Positions 12,897-24,000 of a stretch of DNA of 64,000 nt are shown here, one piece after another (position 1 is the first letter of the stretch; each line of letters starts with the position of its first letter). The DNA comes from Puffinus mauretanicus (taxonomy: Eukaryota > Chordata > Aves > Procellariiformes > Procellariidae), in assembly GCA_023333565.1 (NCBI GenBank), contig JAJKFH010001941.1, positions 434,001 to 498,000 on the forward strand. Reading direction: 5' to 3'. The position numbers and the translations under genes were made by a program. Below the pieces are notes generated by a model. The model was given only the letters and a program-made list of their open reading frames with translations. It did not search any database and was not told the origin of the DNA.

Positions 12897-15800
12897 TTTT
12901 GCACTATATCGGTGCTATAAAACTTCTGGATGAAGAAGTTTGTTCAAAAGTTTGCGTGGGCTGTGTTAATACCTGTGAGTTTGGGTCCCAGAGACCAGCC
13001 GGCGCCAGGTACCATATGGTTACATGTATGCGAACATGTAAGAGTAAGAGAAAATAATCCCCCGAATCATATCTGCTCCTGTTTTTTTCCGCCTCTCCCG
13101 GCAGCCGCGGCGGGTGATGGACTAGGAAGTGATGCATGCCGGTGATTAACACCGGGCAGCCAGAACAGGACGTTCGGCTCACGAAGGAACATGAACTTTA
13201 CTACTTTTTTTTGTTCATCTGCTATTGTTTAAAACTGACTTGTTGCTTTCTTAGCTGGTGTCATTTTTCTAGAGGAATGTGAATTCTGTGATTGTAACTT
13301 TAGAGCAAAGAAACAAGTAATAATTTTATAATGTTGAGGAGTTAAAACCTATTTGTTAAGATGAGGAATTTTGCTCCATGGGGGCAAAATGTGCCAATAA
13401 GGTAGACAGTAATAATGTGTTCATGTCAGGTAACTGAGCTGAAAGCAAGTCTCTGTTTATGCTTTGTTTTCATATTGCTGGATTGGCCCCTGATTTTCAC
13501 TCATTAGCATGTTAAGCCAAGTGAGTATACTCTGTTTGGCAGTTAACTCCCCATTTTCCCTCACTTTGGAATATGATGTTCCTACTGCTCTTACAAGAAG
13601 CCCATTTCAAGGAAGGATCCCCCCCATTCTTAATTAACTTTGTAGTGAAAATCACTACTTACTTATTTGCAACTCCTGTTCATCAGTAAAGACGACTTTC
13701 CTCTTAGAAGAGAATGCGTATTTGTATGGCTTTTCGCTTTGAATTTTGCAGGTGCCTCACTGTTAAATGTTTCTGTTGGAATACATGTAAAAACCAGCGA
13801 GGGAAAAATGATCTCTGGCTTCACATTTAAAATGTGGCTCACACTTCATTTTTACTTCATTTTGTCAGTAACAGGACCATTTTTATGTAACAATACAGCA
13901 GGACTAAAGTGATAGCTCTAGTTCTGAGATGCTGTAGTCATTGGACAATAGATTTGTAAAGTGAAAGTCATGTGTTTATGAATTTCGTAGTTTCAGCTCT
14001 AAGTTGTGATTTAATGGCATTATCTAAAGTAGTGTGACCTACCTGTTCCTAGCTTTGCCTAGTAGGTGATTTCCCTGTCCCCTTTTGCGGCAGAATCTCA
14101 CCCATGCAGTGATATGGCTGTGCTACTTCATTATCAAATCAGTCAGTGCAATGCATTGTTGGGAGGTAAACGAAGACTGAAAGGTTGAATGACTTGCCCG
14201 GGAATGTGCTGGCAGGGGAGAATTCAGGCATCAAGGCCAGATTGACAGTACAAGATGGGACTGGAAGTCATTGGTTGTGCCTTGGGACAGGATAAACCGC
14301 TGTGAGGTGAGGAAGGATGAGTGTCTGTCCCAGAGGTGAGACTTATGGCACAGACTTAAGTGACTTCTCTGGAGTTACAAAGGGGGAAGTCTGAGAGTTC
14401 CATATTTTGAACTAAAGTCTTAATCCCTGGTACCTGGGTCCTGGATCCATAAAATAAGCAGTATTTTACCTGATTGTTTGTTTTGTTTGGTAAGTTATTT
14501 CCCCTCTGTTTTCCTCTGGCAGAATATTATTTACTGGCAAGTATCATAGGCACAGAAACCAGTATCATAACTGTTTGTCAGCACTGGCTGTTGTTGCAGG
14601 AAGAGAGTGGTATTGGTACTTATCGGAGGAAAGAAGTATATGTAGTAGCAACCAGTGTTTGAGATGGGCTGACTGAAGGCTCTCCTGGTTCCGTGGACCT
14701 GACGAGTGTGGCTTGCAAGAGCAAGGCACTCTCAGGTGTTGACAGCCAGCATTACCTCTGTCAGCTTCGCAAGCTGGGTGTTAATGAAGAGTCTGCTCTA
14801 CACCTCTGTGCCTGCGCTGAGGAGGGGGCTCAGCCAGCCTCTGCCACCGGGGTCTGGGTTGCTGCTCCCCGACTGCCTCAAGTGACAGCGCTGGCTTCTT
14901 TGTGCCTGGGCTGGGCTGCTCCCTGCGGCCGACTGCAGCCACCTTCCTGCGGGCCTCCTGCCTCCTCTTAGCCATGCGTTCTCCAGCGCTCTGTGCTCAG
15001 CCAAAGCTCAGCTCATAACCTTGCAGGAACTCTGTAGGGAAAGCCTTCCCAAAGAGGACAGCACTTTCTCATTATTAACATAATCAACTTGTATTTATTC
15101 AGCTGAGAGGCTGAATTGTAATAAATGCTTAGAAGACTTCAGCAGAAATGCTCAAAAGCAATAGGAAGAGCTGATTGCTTATGGGCAATAACTATCTATG
15201 GCATAAATTATTTACAGCGTGCTTAAATTGTCAGAGCTCTTGAAAAAGAATGGGCTGGCTTGTTCAGCCTTGCAGGCAGAGGGGTAAAGATGAACACAGC
15301 AAACGCAATTCGTTTGAACAAAATGAGTGTGGGTACTCATTCCTAATACATATGGAGTTTCTGCTGTCACACTCCGGCTGTTCACGGCCATCCCGACTTC
15401 ACAGGTTGGTTGGTAGTTTTTGCTGGAGTGGCAGTGCTCAGTTCCATCCTTAACTCTGGTGATGAGCTGCTGTGAAAAGTGCTGTGTTTTCAGAGGAGCC
15501 TGCATGTCCATGAAAAAGCACAATTTTACATATTTGGGTCCCAAACCTGTGCATGTATGCTGCCTGGACTAATAATATATTGAGCTCAGTGGAACTATGT
15601 GTGTGTGTGGTGTTTATGCATATGTGCTATATGTAAAATAAAGCCTGCACTTAAATGTCTTCTAGGATTTGGTTCATAAGTAGTGGATCAGTTTGTAAAG
15701 CACTCGGTAAATGTACAAAGCATTGTGGTTTTGGAGAACACCGATGTGACTATACTGTGAGACAGGGTAATGACGAGGTCATTCTTTGAAAATCAAGGTG

Positions 15801-17304
15801 CTTAGCATCCTGCCTGGGTGCTTTGTAACTGACTGGGGTAGAGAGCTTAGAAAACTCTTCATAGGTCTGTGAGATGGTTTGAGAAGCTATGACATTGGAG
15901 AGTTGTAAATCTGTACAGAAGAGGAATGACTTTATGAACATGCTTCAAATGGTTCTGAGGTATTTGGGGAAAACACAGTGATTTCCCTCCCCTCCCCAAC
16001 AAGATATAGCTATATAACAATATTGTGCACAAATGTTTTAAAGTTGTTTTTTAGATGCTGGTATACTGTACTTTACTGTCTGGAAAGCATAACTAAGCAG
16101 TTACATCATATTTTCTGACATGACTAGTACTGTACTGGTAACCGCAACATCCCATTAACTGTTTAGGTAGTTAGCCTAGAGTATTTCCTAGAGAGGAAAG
16201 GGTTACACACATAAATATTTTCCTTAACTGTGCAAAACGCAGAGGCATCTATAAAGAAAACAAATGCCGTGAATGCATAGCCAAAAATTGAAAGTGCGTG
16301 CAAGTTACTTTAAGGGTAAGGCAGCCGAGTGCTGTCCAGGAATAGGGCTCACATGAGAATTTTACAAAACACCTCCTGCTTGAAGTGCTTCAGCCTTCAT
16401 AGGGTGCTGCTGCTTCTCTCTGGAGGGTCTGGAAATCTGTCACCTTTCCACTCCTTTTTGAGAACATAACACCTGGATTAAATAATGAGGCACACTCTTT
16501 GGAGGCCCATTCAGTAAAGGGTTTGAAGATTTGATCCAGAGCACAGAAAGCTGTATACTACAGGAGCAGGGGCAGCGTCAAGGGATCCAGGGCTTTGGTG
16601 GATTACGTGACTGGCAGTATCGCTCACTGAAACTTTAATCTCCTGTTTTGAAGCCGGAATAAAGCAATGGAACAAAAAGTTTACAATAATGACTTATTTT
16701 TCATTCTCTTTTTTTGCATTGAGAGGGTGCTGTGCAAAATTATATGCAGCACTACAGTTCGGATGTTTTTGAACAGAAGAATACAGGCACTGAGGTTAAA
16801 TAAAGCTTGCTATTGAAACAAGACAGTTGTAATATTACAACTTTAGGGAAGAATTCATGCTGTGATGAGCTACGACAGAAATGGGTTTTGTTCCTTACAT
16901 TAATCTTTGACTTGTGTGACAAAACTGAACATACTTCTTAAAATAATGAAGTCGCTTTTGCAGCAGTAATGCCTCAGATAAGGCGAAAGGATGTGAAGTA
17001 TTGCTACAGAAGGCAAGGATGTGAGAGGGAGCATCCCAAAAGTCAGGAAGAGTGGTTATAGGACATATTAGCTGCATGTGCTTAATACAAGCTAAAACGT
17101 AGTAGTTCTTGCAGTAACAAGCTCGATGCCTCAATCTTGCTTTCTCTTTATCCACTGAGAGTCTAAAGATTGGCTGGAAGAAATGAGCACGGCCTAGGAG
17201 GCAAGCTCCAGGAGCCTGGGCTAAGGACAAAAGAGAGAAAAATTGTGCCCATGTTCCCCAGCTGACGTGGAGAAATTGGCTCAGGAGTTTCTACCGAGCT
17301 TACT

Positions 17305-17530
17305 ATTTGAGCCTGCGTCTTGTGTATATGGCGGGGCCCATTCAGCAAACTCGGGCGGCTGCCTGTGAAAGCCCACTCAACTGCAGAGGTGCGTTGGGAC
17401 TGGCTGTGCGGAGCAGGGCACAGGCACCGGCTTTTGCTGTCCCTCTGGGTCAGAGGCGACTGGGCAGCAAGGACCGTGCCTGGCAGGCAGCACCTGCAGG
17501 CCCGCCGGACTCGCTGCCGCTAAGTCCCTT
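17305..17530. promoter_or_regulatory. small CpG-enriched patch
   Basis: About 13 CpG dinucleotides by hand count in roughly 230 GC-rich bases, against near absence of CpG in the flanks. This could be a minor CpG island or promoter, a methylation-spared element, or simply a GC-rich decayed insertion. No TATA box, initiator or convincing first exon can be tied to it. Confidence 0.3.
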
Positions 17531-18690
17531 GCCCCTTCCCTGCTGCCTGGGAGCTGGAGCTTTCCTTTAACCCAGTTTAAATGCATTCCCCTTTCTGTTT
17601 AGCTGAGCTCTCATGCACCGTCCCAACAAACCTCCTCGTGCAGCTCGGTGGGGAAAGTCTCGCCTCTGAGGTGGCAATTAGGTGTTTCACTGGCTTCAGC
17701 AAAGTCTTTGAATACCTCTCTGAACAAACCCAAGATAAGCATTCCTGTAATAAAGTGAGCTGAAATTCACTTAGGTACCTCCTCCGCTCATGTTTTCTGA
17801 AAGTGTAAAATAAACCTTGTAAAGATGTGCAATGTAATAAACCCCAAACCCTTATTGCCCATTATCTCTCCAGCAAATTCTCTGGTGTCTGTAATATTTG
17901 ATGGGACATGCTGAACGCCAGGAACAGCCGAGAAATGAGCTTCTGGTGGTTTGCTGTGAATGTTCTCATCATGAGGTTTACTAGTCACAGTTACTGCCAT
18001 TCATCATCTACTTTTTCTTTTCTTTAACAATTCATTCACAAATCTGACATCAAGTTGTTAGTTTTGAGAACCAGCCTCTTCTAGTTTGTACATAATACAT
18101 CCAGTGATACTTAATGTTGCTGAAAGCCAAATGTAAACATTTCAGTGAAGTATTTCTAAGCTATATGGGAAAGAGAGCTATGTAACTCATAATTTAAAAA
18201 CTACTTTAAATAACCTTGTGCTTGGAGCTACTGACCTTTTCATAGTTACTGCTACATTATTAGCCATTACTAGAAAATCTTTTAAATATCACATTAACTT
18301 TTTTTTTCTTAATAGAAAGCTTTTCTCAAAGAGTTTCAATGAATTTATGCTTTACAGAGGACACGGAATGAGATTAGCAAACTTTGTAGAGCATTAGTGT
18401 AGCATAAAAGACTTAAAGTTTTAATTGCAGTAAAGAATTCTATAAACCACAATTAAAGAATTTCTTTAGAATTCAAATAAAGATTCACATTAATTTGATA
18501 AAATTCAAATAAAATAGACATGTCAGCAATAAAAAAAAAAAAGGGGAAGACCGTGATCGAATGATTTGTCAGATACAAAAGAAGACATTATTCCAAGTCC
18601 ATCAACTACTCAGTGACTTTGAAAATTGTCCTATAAAATGTTGATTGATATATTAGGGGGGCAACAAGTGATGCTGCATTAAATACTGGG

Positions 18691-18774
18691 GTTTTTTTTG
18701 GTTGTGGGTTTGTGGTTGTTTTTTGTTTGTTTGTTTTGGTGTGGTGGGTTTGTGTTTGGTTTTTTTTCTTTTTC
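18691..18774. repeat. T/G-rich low-complexity tract with (TTTG)n core
   Basis: About 84 bases composed nearly only of T and G, containing a TTTG-type run at about 18719-18735. Simple low-complexity DNA; read from the other strand it is A/C-rich. Confidence 0.9.
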
Positions 18775-19242
18775 TGAAATGAACTGAATATGTCATTTGC
18801 TGAGGAAAATAAAGTGATTTTGTTGCTTAAGTTTTCTGAGTCTATCCAAGGCTTTTCTTGACGGGGAAGTTTTCTAGGAAGTGTGAGGCTTGTGCTGTGG
18901 TCGAGGTCCATCTGTGTTAGATAATTCCTGTCCCTTGGCTATGAAATAGCATTCATTCCTGCTCTGTGGCTGTCCTGGAGTCCTTTCTTCCTTTTGTAGT
19001 TGACTATACTGGTATTTTTTTCTATTGCCCTTTGGGATTAAGGTATAAACCTTTCTATTCATTTCCATTGTATGGGAAGTTCCTCATAAACATTATTTGA
19101 TCCTTTTGACTTCACTGCTAAGAAAGAATATTTTGCAAATGGGCAAGTCACTTTTCTTCTACAGCAAAGAACAAGGCTCCTCTTAAACCCAGCGAGTTGG
19201 TCACAGTACCATCCAGGCTTCCTTGGCAAACAGTCTCTATCA

Positions 19243-19817
19243 TGATGAGTAGGACTAGGGAAGTGATCGTCCCCTATACTTGGCACTGCTGAGGCCGGAC
19301 CTCGAATACTGTGTCCAGTTTTGGGCCCCTCACTACAAGAAGGACATGGAGGTGCTGGAGTGTGTCCAGAGAAGGGCAACGAAGCTGGTGAAGGGTCTGG
19401 AGCACAAATCTTATGAGGAGCGGCTGAGGGAACTGGGGTTGTTTAGTCTGGAGAAGAGGAGGCTGAGGGGAGACCTCATCGCGCTCTACAACTACCTGAA
19501 AGGAGGTTGTAGCGAGGTGGGGGTTGGTCTCTTCTCCCAAGTAACAAGCGATAGGACGAGAGGAAATGGCCTCAGGTTGCGCCAGGGGAGGTTTAGATTG
19601 GACATTAGGAAAAATTTCTTCACCAAAAGGGTTGTCAAGCATTGGAACAGGCTGCCCAGGGAAGTGATGGAGTCACCATCCCTGGAGGTATTTAAAAGAC
19701 GTGTAGATGTGGTGCTTAGGGACATGGTTTAGTGGTGGACTTGGCAGTATAAGGTTAACAGTTGGACTCAATGATCTTAGAAGTCTTTTCCAATCTAAAT
19801 GATTCTATGATTCTGTG
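19243..19817 (+). mobile_element. CR1 LINE, 5'-truncated 3' end, plus strand
   Basis: A non-LTR retrotransposon fragment of the chicken repeat 1 (CR1) family, which moves by target-primed reverse transcription and is normally about 4.5 kb long. Only the last 575 or so bases remain. The body encodes the C-terminus of ORF2. After the stop codon comes a short 3' UTR, and the copy ends with the diagnostic CR1 terminal octamers, attctatgattctgtg, at 19802-19817, with no poly(A) tail. CR1 copies usually lack obvious target-site duplications and none is seen here. The 5' border is placed where CR1-like sequence (aggactagggaagtgat) begins and is uncertain by about ten bases. The copy is dead because the reverse-transcriptase domain and promoter are missing. 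Confidence 0.95.
19280..19732 (+). pseudogene. CR1 ORF2 C-terminal fragment
   Basis: About 150 codons that stay open to the natural stop of CR1 ORF2 (endonuclease-reverse transcriptase). This is the region after the reverse-transcriptase palm. Visible family hallmarks include the runs [21 protein letters not shown] and [17 protein letters not shown]. The N-terminal endonuclease and the whole catalytic RT domain are missing by 5' truncation, and there is no start codon of its own (the open frame enters from the truncation point). It cannot make a functional polymerase. Persistence of an uninterrupted frame suggests the insertion is not very old, or is chance over a short span. Confidence 0.93.
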
Positions 19818-20607
19818 ACTATAATGCTTAGTAATAAAATTAATTTAATTTAAATTAAACTAATTACCATCAGTAATTAAAAAAAGAGAAAAGAATCCAC
19901 AATGATTCTGCATGTTCCCCCTTCTTCTCGCTTCTTTTTAAATACAGCCTTTATGATGTAGCAATGCTGAGCATGTTTAATCTCTAATAGAGGTTTCTAT
20001 GCAAAGTTGTCCGAGCCACAGTTTATAGGTGTCAATCTGCAGCAGATCCCAGACTTGTGCTGCCCTCCAGCAGTCTCACCTTACACCTAAAGCTGATGTG
20101 TCAGCAGTGGTATGCTTGATTTTTTAATTAATTAGGTGTTCTGCTACTGAGCTTGTGGGCTTAGTTGAATTAATAATTTTATGATTTCTGTGGAGGAAGG
20201 AAGGTGATACGTTGGCTGTCCAGCAGGCTTTTTTAATTTTTATTTCTTGCAAGTTTAAGTTACTGAATGGGTGGTGATAAAAGCACTGTTGTTGCGTAAG
20301 TATTGTATAATTATGATTATTTTCTGAGTTAAATTGTTCCTTCCAGCTCTTTTCCCTTTTTATAGTAGTATTTATTTTAGAGAGAGGTTTTTGGTGGCTG
20401 TTTTAGTGGAGATTTGATTTACATGTTTTAATTCAGTTGGAAAAACTTCCAATACTACGAAAAATCCTTTTTTTTTCCCCCCCCGTCCCTCTTCCTGTTA
20501 TTGTTTTTTATACTCTTTACGGTAGCACCCAGTGTCTTCTTTTTGAAAGCTGCAAGAACAGAGTGAAACAAGTAGGGCTTAGGGCATTTTCAGCCTGGCA
20601 GGCTTCT

Positions 20608-20643
20608 GGGTGGCAGGGGAGAGATGGAGGGGTGGCAGGGGGG
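20608..20643 (+). other. G-rich tract with quadruplex potential
   Basis: Four G runs of 3, 4, 4 and 6 bases separated by 5, 9 and 5 bases. One loop exceeds the usual 7-nt limit, so this is a loose G-quadruplex motif. A repeated tggcaggg element suggests a small local duplication. Confidence 0.4.
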
Positions 20644-20958
20644 CGCTGGACATGGGCATGGGCCTTCTACTCTGGGACCCTGTTTTCATGTTGTTTTCAG
20701 AAGGGAGAAATGGGTGCAGACATAGGATAACAAAGTCTAAATCCTACTGCACACCTGAAGACCTATTTGGTATATGTATATGCCTATACAGAATACATAG
20801 TACAAAGCTAAGGAAAATAGGGAGCAGCTGTGAAGTGCCATGATGTCCAATTGTTACAGTTTATTTTGGAAAGTGTAGATCTCTTTTATGTTCCTGTACA
20901 GCCATCCCAGACTCTTAAGTAAGCTTTTCTTAACTGTTACACATGCCATATCGTTTAG

Positions 20959-21021
20959 ACCTTTCATTTTCACAACTAAGTGGCAAGAGTGCTGCAAGAA
21001 ACATACCAAATAGGCTTTCAG
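20959..21021 (+). other. candidate 63-nt exon (unconfirmed)
   Basis: The right border is a perfect donor, CAG followed by gtaagt at 21022. The left border is an AG at 20957-20958 with a pyrimidine-rich tract (cttttcttaactgtt) somewhat upstream, so the acceptor is weak. Only one of the three frames is open. It enters and leaves in phase 1, so the 63-nt exon is frame-neutral, and reads LSFSQLSGKSAARNIPNRLS. Serine-rich, polar and protein-like, but not recognised. Support is limited to signals and one open frame, so a pseudoexon is an equal possibility. Confidence 0.2.
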
Positions 21022-24000
21022 GTAAGTTCATCTCACTGTAAATTTCTTCCATACTTCCAGCTCCTAGCAGATTGCCCACTGTAAGAATAAGAGCAAATAA
21101 CTTGCTTTTGAATCCCTCAGAGTAAAATCAGCCCTTTTAAGTGCATCTAGACAGCAGCTGCATTTGCTGGGGATGGCCGTATCTCCAGTAAGGCTGCATG
21201 TTGAATCCCAAAGAGTAAATGATGATTGATCTTTATTTGTTCAAGTTTGGATAGTGTATCTTTTTTCCTGCCACTCGGCTGACCTGGGGTGAACTACCTG
21301 ACTTTGTATCGACCTATTTTGTGGAGAGACCGTAGTATCCTAGATTGGACCTTTATTACAGAGTCTTACAAGGAGGGGTAAAACCAGGAGGAAAGCCTTG
21401 GGGATGCATTGAAAGAGAGGATGATCAAGAAGGAAGCTGCTTCTGAAAGAAGGAGGTGGTGAGTAGCAAGAAGCGCATAATCTCCCTGGCTGGGCAGGAC
21501 TAGGATGGAAATCACCTCGCTTGTCTTCCTGTATTACGATTTTGTACATCGAGTGGCAAGCTGTTAGAGCTTATGAAGGTAACCGTGCTGGCAGGTTAAA
21601 AATGATCAGGAAATATATTGGGAGTTTATTGAAATGGTAGTTTATTTAAATAGAAATAATTCATAAGATCAGCAATTCTTAAACTTGTTTTGCTGCTCTT
21701 CAAGTGTCTTTTTTGAGGCAGGAGTCCTGATTTTTCAGGCTCAGCATTCAAAGCGTAAGTCTAAAACATTGCATTTCTGCTAAGGATTGTGGCCTTTTCT
21801 TGGGCATGGTGGCATTGGATTGAAGTGTGTTTTTGCTGACTTATGGTATGTTTTTCCATATGGCCTAGCTTATCTTTCCATTTCTGTTTTTTAAGCAAGC
21901 AATAATGTTGAGGAATGATTTAGGGAAGCTGAAAACCAGTGAACTGACCAAATAGAAAATTGAACTGGACCTTTAAGGTATTTCTTTGTTTTTCATGCCT
22001 GGTGCCAGTTATTGCCAGCAATGGTTAAATGGCCTTTAGTTGACCTCCTTCATTTCTTTGAAGGTTGTTTTTGACAGTTTTCTGTACTGATAGAAGAGGA
22101 AGTTCCTGAACAAGTTTACATGATTTACATTGTGCTATATATCCCTCCTTGTTTCTTTTCCCTAAACCTCTGACTAAAAGTATGTGACCTCATGGGGTGG
22201 AAATAACTTGCAGACCTTGTAAATCAGTGCCAAGTTAAATGTATGCTAATGTTTCTTAAATAGATGCAGATATCTCTTTTACGTCCAAACATAGGAGGCT
22301 TGGGTGTCTAATGAGTACATGACTTTTATGCCAGACAGTTGTTTATATAATACAGTATAAAATTTTTATGAGTTATCTGGGCACCATTTCAGCAAAGTAG
22401 GTTAGCACATGCTGAAATCCAGCTATTCAAGTAGTACCTATACTTCAGCATAGCATTAGGTAGGTGTTCAAGTGTGACTTCTCAGTCAAGAGCTAAAGAG
22501 TTTTGAACTTTTTTTTTTTAATTTGGAAAGAGTCTGTGTGACTAGAGACTTAGTTGTGTTGTATGAATTGTTTTAGGTTTATTCTTAATGTCTTACTAAG
22601 TAATGTTTGTTTGGGGTAATTTTTTTTTTCCTGTGCAGTTATTATCTGAACATTGCCAGTCTTATGTCTTAGTTAATAAATGATATTTCGTCATTGAGCA
22701 AACTTGTTCCTGGGCAGCTGGAAAGAAACCATTTGTTCTCTGAAGTGATTGAAGCCATTTGGACTTGTCTGTTACTTTTGGACGGATGGGTAAGGTGTGT
22801 CGGGTGATCCTGCAGTGGAGTTCCTCTATGGATTGCTTGATGCTTGAAACATCAAATACTGCCTAAAGTCTGCTGAAGCGTGTTTCCATCTACTCTGGGC
22901 TTTTGATGGTGATGAAAAACAGTATATAACCAGAGGTTTTCTTTCTGTCTCTGTGTCAGAGGATATTGATGGTGTGAATTTGCACAAAGCTGCTTTGTCT
23001 CAGCGAAACTGTTTCTGAGGCACAACATAAACCCAGAGAAAAGTGGGCATCTTGGGGTTTCCCCAGATAACTTCTGAAGAGGTGAACTCCAGAGGACTTT
23101 GCCTGTTAGTGTTACAGTCTGGCAGGGGTCAGGCAGCTCTGGGTGACTTTTGGCAAGCCTGGAAAAGAAACTCTCAGGAAGGGAAGAACTGTCCCAGCCT
23201 GGGGTATACTGGTGGATGTTTTGTAGTCAAATGGTTTCTTTTGAACATTTGTGTCTGGAGTAGTTTCACAGGGGCACTGAAGCTGTTCACAAACTTACAG
23301 CATCTGTGGCATTCATCCTTATCCCATTTGCTGGATGTCTGCAACATTAGGCCTGACAGAGCTGTGTTGCCCCCTAAATGCCTGTGTGTCACATAGCTGC
23401 TTCAACAGCAGGAATTTTTTTCTTGTTTGCTGCATGTGTGTAGCCATTGGCTTTGCACTGTTTTTACCATTTTTCCCTGATGTGTTAATATCTCATTGTG
23501 TAAACAAACGTATCAAGAAGGAAAGTTGTGCTCTGCTGTCAGAAGCCTTGATGGGAGCTACTGTCCTATGGAGACGTGCGCAGCGGAAGTGACAGCTTGC
23601 TGGAGAAGCGGTGCAGGACAGGAAAGGTAACGGTAGCTCCTAACGCTTTATCCTGGCCATGGCACATGCTGTGCGGCACTGGATCTTGCATCCTTCGGTA
23701 GAGCAACCGTTCATGAGGTACGCAGCCGTGTTCACCCAAATCTTAGCCAGCCAAGGATGAAGGCTGCTAACAGCTCTTTTATTAACCTCTTCACATTCAA
23801 AACCGGTTGCCTTTAACTCTCAGTGAATTGGCTAGGATCTCTTGCACAGATGTCTGTCCCGCATGTGTCTTCTCCGGTGGCCAAGCCTTTTGAAGTGTTA
23901 TGTTGCATTCTGACAAGAAAAGTTGTAGACCTTTCTGTTTGCACATACTTGAGGTACTGGGTATGATTTCAGTATTGTCCAGTTTCTTAACTGGGGGATT

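Larger units (their letters stand above)
12897..19242. other. non-coding stretch, no confirmed gene
   Basis: Unique sequence. It includes a GC-rich island near 12985-13185 with a strong pyrimidine tract ending in cccggcag and a small palindrome (CCGGTG, 5-nt loop, CACCGG, 13139-13155). It also includes a GC-rich patch at about 14690-15005, a CpG-enriched patch at 17305-17530 (separate entry), a TG-rich low-complexity stretch (separate entry) and an AT-rich block at 18240-18520 with many TAAT cores. No recognisable gene or transposon was found. Confidence 0.55.

Noticed and set aside
19059..19725. Minus-strand open frames over the first CR1 copy
   Set aside because: Antisense shadows of the CR1 ORF2 C-terminus; no independent evidence.
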